Shown here: piece after piece, positions 28,010-34,888 of the stretch
Layout: every line of letters starts with the position of its first letter
Position numbering within the stretch: position 1 is the stretch's first letter
NCBI RefSeq assembly: GCF_019683595.1
Contig: NZ_JADGHZ010000011.1
Location: forward strand, 1 to 45,013
Direction of reading: 5' to 3'
DNA length: 45,013 bases
Source of the DNA: Sphaerobacter sp.
Lineage (GTDB): Bacteria > Chloroflexota > Chloroflexia > Thermomicrobiales > Thermomicrobiaceae
The notes under the pieces: generated by a model
Databases searched by the model: none
Seen by the model: the letters and a program-made list of their open reading frames with translations, nothing else
Told to the model about the DNA's origin: nothing
Made by a program: the position numbers and the translations under genes

Positions 28010-29529
28010 TTCACCTCACGGGAGTGGGTCAGCAGCTCGTCACCCAGTCGCCCGACCAGAACGTCGTAGTGCGACCACGCGGTCCCTGGGTGCCACTCCA
28101 GCCGCGCCCGCTCGAAATACTGAACTGTGCGTCCGTTTTCGACGATTTCCTCGCTGATGGGATAGCCGTAGACCGAGAGCGCGCCGTAGCGCTGCCAGTA
28201 CTCGTTGAACCCGCCACAGAGGTTGTGGTGGGTCTGGGGGAAGTAGAGGCAGTCCGGTCGCTGGATCGGCTCGGCGGGAGCGAAGGACGGCGACCCGGCA
28301 CGGTCGGCCGCTTGCTCGGCGCCGATACGCCCGAGCAGCACGTCGAAGCGCTCCGGAGCCATACCGGGATACCACTCGAAGCGGGCGCGCTCGAAGTACT
28401 GGACCGTCCGGCCGTTTTCGACGAACTCCTCGGTGAGTGGATAGCCGTAGACGGCCAGACCGCCGTACGCGAGCCAGTACGAGAGGAACCCCGCGCATAG
28501 GTTGTGGCCCGTCGCCGCGTAGTAGGCACAACCCTCCTTGGGCGAGGCCGGCTGCATCGCGCGCTCCATGGCAGTGCGGCGCCCGAAATCCGGGCGCGCG
28601 GGTATCGGGAGCGGTTGGAGGGCCAGCGCCGGGACTGCCTGTGCCGTGGCGAGCAGGCTGTCGCTGGGCACGTCGTCCCGGGCCCGCAGCGCGCCGCTGT
28701 CGTTCTGCAGGCGCTCCAGCGCGGCGATTCCGGCCGCCACCGTGTCCGACGTGGCGCGCTCTCCCGCCGCGAGCATCGCCTGGGTTGCCAGCGCCGTCGA
28801 GGTCGCATCACCCACGGCCGGAACGTCGGCGCCGACCTGGGAGACGAATGAACCGTCGTCGGTCTGCGCAGCCAGGAGGTAGCCGATGCCGCGATCGACC
28901 GCGGTGGAGCCCCGTTTCCCGGCCGCGACAAGCGCCTGGATCGCGAGAGCCGTCGCGCGGCTGTCGCTCCGGCGAGCGGGTTGCTGTTGACCCGAGGACC
29001 AGCCGCCATCCATAGCCTGGGCCGCGATCAGCGCGTCGACCGCGGCGGCCGGGACCGGTTCCCGTGCAGCCTCCAGCGCCAGGATGGCAAAGGCATGGTT
29101 CGCAGGCTGCGGGTCGAACAGGCCGGTGGTCTGGTCCAGGTGCGCCAAGATGCGCGCGAGCAGGTCCACCCTGCCGAAGTCCCGCGGATTGACACCGCTG
29201 GCGACCGCAACCGGCGTCAACTTCGCGGCACCGACCACGGTACCGGCGTAGTCGCCGGCAGTGGTGCGCAGGTAGTCGATGATCGACGGACCGCCCGCAG
29301 CCACGAGGTCCGGGTCGATCCCGGACGCGGCGAAGGCGAGGGCGGCGTCGGCGGTGATCCCCGGCTCGCTGGCACCCGTCGCTCCGGCAAACCCGCCATC
29401 CGGCTGCTGCTGGGAACGCAGCCAGTCAACCGCGCGGGTCAACTCCGGGTTGGGGCTCCCGCGCGCGGCAGGCGCCATAACGAGCCAGAGCAGGCTCGCC
29501 AGCACCAGGGTCGTGATCGTTCGCTGCAT
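28006..29529 (-). CDS. Secreted alpha/alpha-toroid (prenyltransferase/squalene-cyclase/transcobalamin-like) protein with two C-terminal repeats
   Basis: Signal peptide (LVLASLLWLVMAPAARGS); repeats AVDWLRSQQQPDGGFAGATG, NHAFAILALEAAREPVPAAAVDALIAAQAMDGGWSSG, ATALAIQALVAAGKRGSTAVDRGIGYLLAAQTDDGSFVS; then two tandem repeats of about 73 aa. Confidence 0.8.
   Translation of the reverse strand: MQRTITTLVLASLLWLVMAPAARGSPNPELTRAVDWLRSQQQPDGGFAGATGASEPGITADAALAFAASGIDPDLVAAGGPSIIDYLRTTAGDYAGTVVGAAKLTPVAVASGVNPRDFGRVDLLARILAHLDQTTGLFDPQPANHAFAILALEAAREPVPAAAVDALIAAQAMDGGWSSGQQQPARRSDSRATALAIQALVAAGKRGSTAVDRGIGYLLAAQTDDGSFVSQVGADVPAVGDATSTALATQAMLAAGERATSDTVAAGIAALERLQNDSGALRARDDVPSDSLLATAQAVPALALQPLPIPARPDFGRRTAMERAMQPASPKEGCAYYAATGHNLCAGFLSYWLAYGGLAVYGYPLTEEFVENGRTVQYFERARFEWYPGMAPERFDVLLGRIGAEQAADRAGSPSFAPAEPIQRPDCLYFPQTHHNLCGGFNEYWQRYGALSVYGYPISEEIVENGRTVQYFERARLEWHPGTAWSHYDVLVGRLGDELLTHSREVK
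28033..28251 (-). repeat. Protein-coding repeat copy 2 (CLYFPQTHHNLCGGFNEYWQRYGALSVYGYPISEEIVENGRTVQYFERARLEWHPG...LVGRLGDE)
   Basis: Direct comparison with copy 1 at 28310-28528; boundaries approximate. Confidence 0.8.
28310..28528 (-). repeat. Protein-coding repeat copy 1 (CAYYAATGHNLCAGFLSYWLAYGGLAVYGYPLTEEFVENGRTVQYFERARFEWYPG...LLGRIGAE)
   Basis: Same domain repeated downstream at 28033-28251; boundaries approximate. Confidence 0.8.
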
Positions 29530-29610
29530 GGAAGTCCCCCCAGTGTACGGCAGACAAAGAACCGTCTGCGTCCTCGTAATGAGGCCGCTCAGAGGTGAGC
29601 GATTGGGGGG

Positions 29611-29634
29611 CTAGGTTCGGCGTAGCGTGGGCAC
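29611..29634 (-). other. Possible leader mini-ORF (VPTLRRT-stop) preceded by a strong Shine-Dalgarno
   Basis: AAGGAGGGAGG (29653-29643 on minus), 8-nt spacer, GTG at 29634, TAG at 29611-29613; in frame with but closed before the downstream CDS. Confidence 0.35.
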
Positions 29635-29673
29635 CTTGGTGTCCTCCCTCCTTGGCTCGAGGCGGTTCGGACA

Positions 29674-29798
29674 CGGCAGCGGCGGGTAATCTGGCTTCGC
29701 CGCGCCTCGGCGCGGCGTCACAGTTGCGGCACAGCCCCGGACTTGCACCGGTGTTCCCCCGGGTGGACCGGCCGCGCTTCGGCCGGTACCCGCTGCCG
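29674..29798 (-). promoter_or_regulatory. Cobalamin (adenosylcobalamin/B12) riboswitch
   Basis: Minus strand reads ...GGGGGAACACCGGTGCAAGTCCGGGGCTGTGCCGCAACTGTGACGCC...GAAGCCAGATTACCCGCCGCTGCCG, containing the B12-box and conserved core; closing stem cggcag/ctgccg. Confidence 0.94.
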
Positions 29799-29810
29799 TA
29801 GGGGATACTC

Positions 29811-29846
29811 CATTCCTGTCCACATTCCTGTCCACGGTGTGGACAA
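29811..29846. repeat. Tandem 12-mer (CATTCCTGTCCA x2) plus palindrome TGTCCAC-GGT-GTGGACA
   Basis: Repeats at 29811-29822 and 29823-29834; palindrome 29829-29845; three DnaA-box-like (T/C)TGTCCAC(A/G) 9-mers. Confidence 0.65.
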
Positions 29847-29848
29847 GC

Positions 29849-29879
29849 GTAATATGGCACCGTTTCGTGACCACGTCAA
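29849..29879 (-). promoter_or_regulatory. Putative promoter of the B12-riboswitch operon (TTGACG-19-TATTAC)
   Basis: Minus strand -35 at 29874-29879, -10 at 29849-29854. Confidence 0.45.
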
Positions 29880-29946
29880 GCACCGCGCGGCGCTGACGGA
29901 GCAGGCCACGCGGACGGCGCAAACGGGGGCGACGGGCACCCGGTGC

Positions 29947-29952
29947 TATAAT
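29947..29952 (+). promoter_or_regulatory. -10 element TATAAT for the DUF1998-type helicase gene
   Basis: Exact TATAAT; no good -35 identified. Confidence 0.5.
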
Positions 29953-29963
29953 CGCGGCGAGAA

Positions 29964-29979
29964 TAGAAAACATGTTCGT
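29964..29979 (+). promoter_or_regulatory. SOS/LexA-like operator (TAGAAAACATGTTCGT) before the DUF1998-type helicase gene
   Basis: 13/16 identical to TAGAAAAAATGTTCTA at recA; 11 nt downstream of the -10, as at recA. Confidence 0.55.
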
Positions 29980-30020
29980 GTGCCCGACGCGGGGCACACC
30001 TGGGCCGGGAGGGGAGGCCG

Positions 30021-32351
30021 GTGCAGCAGGAGAGCGGGCTGGAAGCCGTCATCAAGCGGTTGCGGTTCGAATCGCGGTTCGCCGAATGTCTCACGGCCTG
30101 GCGAACGATCCCCGAACGCCCGGCGGAGATGGTACCGCTTCCGGAGGATCTGGAACCCCGCCTCGTCGCGGCGCTGCGCGCGCGGGGAATCGAGCAGCTC
30201 TATTCCCACCAGGCTGAGGCGTTTGCCAGCGTGCGTCAGGGGCGGCATACCGCCGTGGTCACCGGGACGGCCTCGGGCAAGACGCTGTGCTACACGCTGC
30301 CGGTGCTCGACGCGATCCTGCGGGACGCGACGGCGCGTGCGCTTTACCTCTTCCCGACCAAGGCCCTCGCCCAGGACCAATACGCCAACCTCCACGCGCT
30401 GATCGAGGCCGCCGGAGCGGACATCAAGACCCACACCTACGACGGCGACACCCCGGCGAACATCCGGCGGATCATCCGCACGGCGGGCCACGTGGTCATC
30501 ACCAACCCCGACATGCTGCACTCCGGCATCCTGCCGCACCACACCAAGTGGCACAACCTCTTCGAGAACCTGCGATTTGTGGTGATCGACGAGATGCACG
30601 GCTACCGGGGTGTCTTCGGCTCGCACGTGGCCAACGTGATCCGGCGGCTGAAGCGCATCTGCCAGCACTACGGGTCAAGTCCGGTCTTCATCCTGGCGTC
30701 GGCGACGATCGCCAATCCGGAGGAGCTGGCGCGGCGGCTGATCGAGGAGGAGGTGCACGTCATCGATCGAGACGGTGCACCGCACGGTCCGCGGCACTTC
30801 GCCTTTTTCAACCCGCCGGTGGTGAACCAGCAGTTAGGCATCCGGCGGTCGGTCGTGCTCGAGGCGACGCGAATTGCCAGCGAGCTGGTGCGGGCTGGGG
30901 TCCCCACCATCGTCTTCGCCAGGGCGCGAGTGACGGCGGAGGTGTTGCTGACCTACCTGCGCCAGGCGCTGCCACCGGGGATCCGTAGCGAAGAGAGCGT
31001 GCGGGGCTACCGTGGCGGCTACCTGCCGCGTCAGCGGCGCGAGATCGAACGCGGCCTGCGGGAGGGGCGGGTCCGCGCCGTGGTGTCGACCAACGCACTC
31101 GAGCTGGGGGTCGACATCGGCTCGCTGGATGCCTGCGTCATGACCGGGTACCCCGGCACGGTGGCGAGCACCTGGCAGCAGGCCGGGCGCGCCGGGCGAC
31201 GCGATGGGCCGTCGCTGGCGGTGTTGGTCGCGTCGTCCAACCCATTGGACCAGTTCATCGTGCAGAACCCGAACTACTTCTTCGAGCGCCCGCCCGAGCA
31301 TGGGTTGATCAACCCGGACAACCTGCTGGTGCTGGTGGACCACCTCAAGTGCGCCGCGTTCGAGTTGCCGTTCAAGGACGGCCAGCAGTTTGGAACCGTT
31401 GACCCGACGGAGGTGCTGGAGTACCTCGAGGAGGAGCGGGTGCTCCACCACGCGGGCGATACCTGGTACTGGACGGCCGACACCTACCCCGCTGAAGAAG
31501 TGAGCCTACGCACGGCTGCGCGCGACAACGTCGTCATCATCGACACCGGGGAGCCGGGCAAGCCGCGGGTGATCGGCGAGGTCGACAGCTTCGCGGCGCC
31601 GATGCTTGTCCACACGGACGCCATCTACCTGCACGAGGGACAGCAGTATCACGTCGACCGCCTCGACTGGGACGAGAAGAAGGCCTACGTCCACCCCGTC
31701 GACGTGGACTACTACACCGACGCGAGCCTGTCGGTCCGGGTGCAGGTCATCGAGCAGTTCTCAGAGGGCGAGCCCTGGGCCGAGCGACACCACGGCGAGG
31801 TGCTGGTCGGCGCCATCGTGACCCAGTACAAGAAGATCAAGCTGTACACCCATGAGAACATCGGCTGGGGCCGGGTCCACCTGCCCGAACAGCAGATGCA
31901 CACCTCTGCCTACTGGTTCTCGCTACCGGAGCACTGGACCCGGCGCATGCGCTCGGCCGACCTCCAAGGCGCGTTGATCGGCCTGGCGAACGTGATCGGG
32001 AACGTCGCGCCGCTCTTCCTCATGTGCGACCCGCGCGACATCGGTGTTTACCCGCAGGTGCGCTCGCCCTTCACGCAGCGGTCGACCATCTTCGTCTACG
32101 ACCAGATCCCCGGCGGAATCGGCTTCAGCCAGAAGCTCTACGACCTGCATCATGAACTGCTCAGGGCAGCCTACGACCTGGTGCGTGCCTGCGGTTGCCC
32201 ATCGGGCTGCCCGTCGTGTGTCGGGCCGATGACGGAGGTCGGAGCTTCCGGAAAGGCCAACACGATGGCGCTCCTCCGCGTCATGCGCGATACGCCGTCC
32301 AGCGCCAACGGGCGCGGGCGTGGCATCGAGCACACGGGCGACTACCAGTAG
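30021..32351 (+). CDS. DEAD/DEAH-box helicase with C-terminal DUF1998 Zn-binding region (MrfA/YprA-like)
   Basis: VTGTASGKTLCYTLPVLDAIL, VVIDEMHGYRGVFGSHVANVIRRLKRI, LASATIANPEELA, QQAGRAGRRDGPSLAVLVASSNPLDQF, C-terminal QIPGGIGFSQKLYDL...CGCPSGCPSCVGP. Confidence 0.93.
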   Translation: MQQESGLEAVIKRLRFESRFAECLTAWRTIPERPAEMVPLPEDLEPRLVAALRARGIEQLYSHQAEAFASVRQGRHTAVVTGTASGKTLCYTLPVLDAILRDATARALYLFPTKALAQDQYANLHALIEAAGADIKTHTYDGDTPANIRRIIRTAGHVVITNPDMLHSGILPHHTKWHNLFENLRFVVIDEMHGYRGVFGSHVANVIRRLKRICQHYGSSPVFILASATIANPEELARRLIEEEVHVIDRDGAPHGPRHFAFFNPPVVNQQLGIRRSVVLEATRIASELVRAGVPTIVFARARVTAEVLLTYLRQALPPGIRSEESVRGYRGGYLPRQRREIERGLREGRVRAVVSTNALELGVDIGSLDACVMTGYPGTVASTWQQAGRAGRRDGPSLAVLVASSNPLDQFIVQNPNYFFERPPEHGLINPDNLLVLVDHLKCAAFELPFKDGQQFGTVDPTEVLEYLEEERVLHHAGDTWYWTADTYPAEEVSLRTAARDNVVIIDTGEPGKPRVIGEVDSFAAPMLVHTDAIYLHEGQQYHVDRLDWDEKKAYVHPVDVDYYTDASLSVRVQVIEQFSEGEPWAERHHGEVLVGAIVTQYKKIKLYTHENIGWGRVHLPEQQMHTSAYWFSLPEHWTRRMRSADLQGALIGLANVIGNVAPLFLMCDPRDIGVYPQVRSPFTQRSTIFVYDQIPGGIGFSQKLYDLHHELLRAAYDLVRACGCPSGCPSCVGPMTEVGASGKANTMALLRVMRDTPSSANGRGRGIEHTGDYQ

Positions 32352-33637
32352 CGCATCGCGTCCCGGAAGATGCCGGCCAATGCATCGGCGTCGACCGGTC
32401 GGGGCGAGCCGACCAACAAGCGCTGCTGCTTCATCGCGCCTTCGACGAGGCCGGGGATGTCGCCCTCATCGTAACCCAGCTCCTCCAGCCCGTTGGGGAT
32501 CCCTACGTCCCGCATCAGTTGCTGGATCGCGTCGGCGGCTGCCTCGGCGGCTTCCCGCACGGGCATTCCACTCGTGTCGACTCCGAGCAGCTCCGCCAAC
32601 TCGGCGTGGCGTTCCGGCCACGCCGCCGCAGTGTAGCGGAAGGCGGCCGGTGCATTGATGATGACCGACAGCCCGTGGGGCACCAGCGGCTCATCGACGT
32701 CATAGTCCGGCGGCCAGTACTCCTTGACCATCCCCGCGACCGGGTAGGCCATGGCGTGCGGGATGTGGACGCCGGCGTTGCCGAAGCCGATCCCGGCGAA
32801 GGTGCTGGCGAGCAGCATGTAGCTCCGCGCCTCGATGTCGAGCGGGTTGTAGGTCGCCCGCCGCAGGTAGGTGGCACACCAGCGGATCGCCTGCTGGCTC
32901 CAGAGGTCGGCAATCGGGTTCGAGCCGATGTAGGCCGGGCGTTCCGCCGGGTTGGGAATCCGCGGCCGGGTGTCGTAGGGGCGGGCCGTGAACGACTCTG
33001 CCGCGTGGCAGATCACGTCGCAGCCGACCGAGGCGGTGACCAGCGGCGGGCAGTGCAGCGTGTTGAGCGGGTCGATCACCGCCACGGTCGGGCGAATGTA
33101 GCGGTGCGAGATGCCCGTCTTGACCTTCTGGTCGAGCAGGTCGAGGACGATGACCGGCGTCGTCTCGCTGCCGGTCCCGGCCGTCGTCGGGAGCGCGATG
33201 TGGGGCTTGAGGGGGCCGGGGACCGGTTTGCCGGCCCCGATCGGCTTGTTGATGTAGTCGAGCAGCTCCCCCTCGTGGGTACTGAAGAGGTTCATCGCCT
33301 TGGCGGTGTCGATCGTGCTGCCGCCCCCGAGCGAGATGAACGCCTCCGGCCGGCTCTTGCGCGCCACGGCAATGGCCTCGCGCAGCGAGACATCGGTCGG
33401 TTCGACGTGAACGTGGTCGAAGACCTCCAGCTCCACGCCGGCGTCGCGGGCGATGCTCTCCACCTTGTCGACGAGACCGAACTGCCGCAGGTTCCGGTCG
33501 GTGACGAGCATGGCGCGGCGGATGCCGAACCGGTCGAGTTCGAATCCCAGCTCCTCGGTCGCGCCGAGGCCAAAGCGGATCGGGACCGTGTCGAGCGCGA
33601 TGATCGTCTCGGTGGGGATGAGACGCTCGGTCGCCAC
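32342..33637 (-). CDS. Iron-containing alcohol dehydrogenase, hydroxyacid-oxoacid transhydrogenase (ADHFE1/HOT)-like
   Basis: GTG start 33637; FISLGGGSTIDTAKAMNL, PTTAGTGSETTPVIVLDL, CHAAESFTARPYDTRPRIPNPAERPAYIGSNPIADLWS, FAGIGFGNAGVHIPHAMAYPVAGMV, PLVPHGLSVIINAPAAFRYTA. Confidence 0.92.
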   Translation of the reverse strand: MATERLIPTETIIALDTVPIRFGLGATEELGFELDRFGIRRAMLVTDRNLRQFGLVDKVESIARDAGVELEVFDHVHVEPTDVSLREAIAVARKSRPEAFISLGGGSTIDTAKAMNLFSTHEGELLDYINKPIGAGKPVPGPLKPHIALPTTAGTGSETTPVIVLDLLDQKVKTGISHRYIRPTVAVIDPLNTLHCPPLVTASVGCDVICHAAESFTARPYDTRPRIPNPAERPAYIGSNPIADLWSQQAIRWCATYLRRATYNPLDIEARSYMLLASTFAGIGFGNAGVHIPHAMAYPVAGMVKEYWPPDYDVDEPLVPHGLSVIINAPAAFRYTAAAWPERHAELAELLGVDTSGMPVREAAEAAADAIQQLMRDVGIPNGLEELGYDEGDIPGLVEGAMKQQRLLVGSPRPVDADALAGIFRDAMRYW

Positions 33638-33674
33638 GGCGTGCCTCCTCTCTTGTTTGGCGTGTGGCGGGCGG

Positions 33675-34490
33675 CTACTCGTAGTATTCGGGCGCCTTCT
33701 TGAGCCGCTGGAATGCCTCCATGTCGTGCCCGAAGCCCATTGTGGCCTCGTACTTCCGCGCGATCTGCTTGATGGCGTACATCGAACGATAGTAGGCAAC
33801 CGTGTCGTAGACGATACCCGACAGCCGCCACTCGTTGAGGTTGCGCTCCAGGTAGATGGCGTCCGAGGTGAAGATGAACGTGCCCGAGTGCTGCGTATGG
33901 GCGACCATGCCGATCAGGCCCGGCGTGTGGCCCGGCCAGTGGAACAGGTGCAGGTCCGGCGCCAGTTCGAGGTGGTTGCCCATCATGACGTCGTAGTTGA
34001 GGTTCGGCAGGTCAAACTCGATCTTGGCGTAGGCGCCGGCGAAGTCAAGTGGGCCGGTGTGGGTCACCTTCAAGGCGTGCGACAGTTCGTCCTCGTGGAC
34101 GATGATCCCCCGGCTGCCGGCCTTGGTCCCGCGGAAGAAGTCGAGGCAGCCGCAGTGATCCACGTGGAGATGGGAGATAACGACGATGTCGATATCGCTC
34201 ATTCGGAGACCGAGCTGTTCCAACTGCGCGGGCAGGAGCTGCTTGGGGTTGGCGCGGTACGGGAAGACGGGGCGCAGCGCCTCTGGCCAGCGCTGGTCCC
34301 ACTCGGGGTGGCAGGTCGCGTCGTAGAGAACCCACCCGAGCTTCGGGTGCTCGATCAGGACGGTGTAGGTCGGGATGGTTACCCATTCCGCGGGCGGATT
34401 GGGGTTGTCGACGGTGCCGGTGTGCGGATTGAGCACCAGCCAGGCGAGGTCGAGGTCGAGCGTGCCGTTGTCGAGGACGAAGAGTTTCAC
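33675..34490 (-). CDS. MBL-fold metallohydrolase, N-acyl-homoserine-lactonase-like family
   Basis: GTG start 34490; HxHxDH motif ISHLHVDHCGCLDFFRG, HWPGHTPGLIGMVAHTQHSGTFIFTSDAIYL, FGHDMEAFQRLKKAPEYYE. Confidence 0.9.
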   Translation of the reverse strand: MKLFVLDNGTLDLDLAWLVLNPHTGTVDNPNPPAEWVTIPTYTVLIEHPKLGWVLYDATCHPEWDQRWPEALRPVFPYRANPKQLLPAQLEQLGLRMSDIDIVVISHLHVDHCGCLDFFRGTKAGSRGIIVHEDELSHALKVTHTGPLDFAGAYAKIEFDLPNLNYDVMMGNHLELAPDLHLFHWPGHTPGLIGMVAHTQHSGTFIFTSDAIYLERNLNEWRLSGIVYDTVAYYRSMYAIKQIARKYEATMGFGHDMEAFQRLKKAPEYYE

Positions 34491-34598
34491 GGCCGAGCTC
34501 CTTCCTGCACGGGTGCGATGTAGCGACAAGCAGGCGAGGCTCACGCGGTGCCGGCCTTCCGCTCTGCCTCCTTGCTGTTGGGTTGTGGTGTTGATCCC

Positions 34599-34626
34599 AG
34601 TATACGCTCGCGACACGGAAAGTAAA
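34599..34626 (-). promoter_or_regulatory. Putative promoter TTTACT-16-TATACT for the lactonase/dehydrogenase pair
   Basis: Minus strand -35 at 34621-34626, -10 at 34599-34604. Confidence 0.4.
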
Positions 34627-34888
34627 GCCTCGATGGGAATGGGAAGGGCCAGATGTGCCTTTTCGTCAGCGCAGGTCGTGGAGTGTCATCATGGTGGGCA
34701 GCGGTCCGAGACCGCCGCGCCGAGGGGCAGACTGCCTCCACCATGGCTTCCCGGTGCAGGCAGCCGTGGTCGTGGTAGTCTCCCGCCGGGACGGTGAGGA
34801 GGCCGTCGAACTGGGTGCCTGACCGTGCTTCGGCCTGTGAGCTGGGTGTAGGCCAGGATCAGGTGGTGAACAGGGAAGCGGGACGACG

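Noticed and set aside
32195-33703. 502-aa plus-strand ORF
   Set aside because: Antisense to the HOT-type dehydrogenase, whose conserved motifs are clear on the minus strand.
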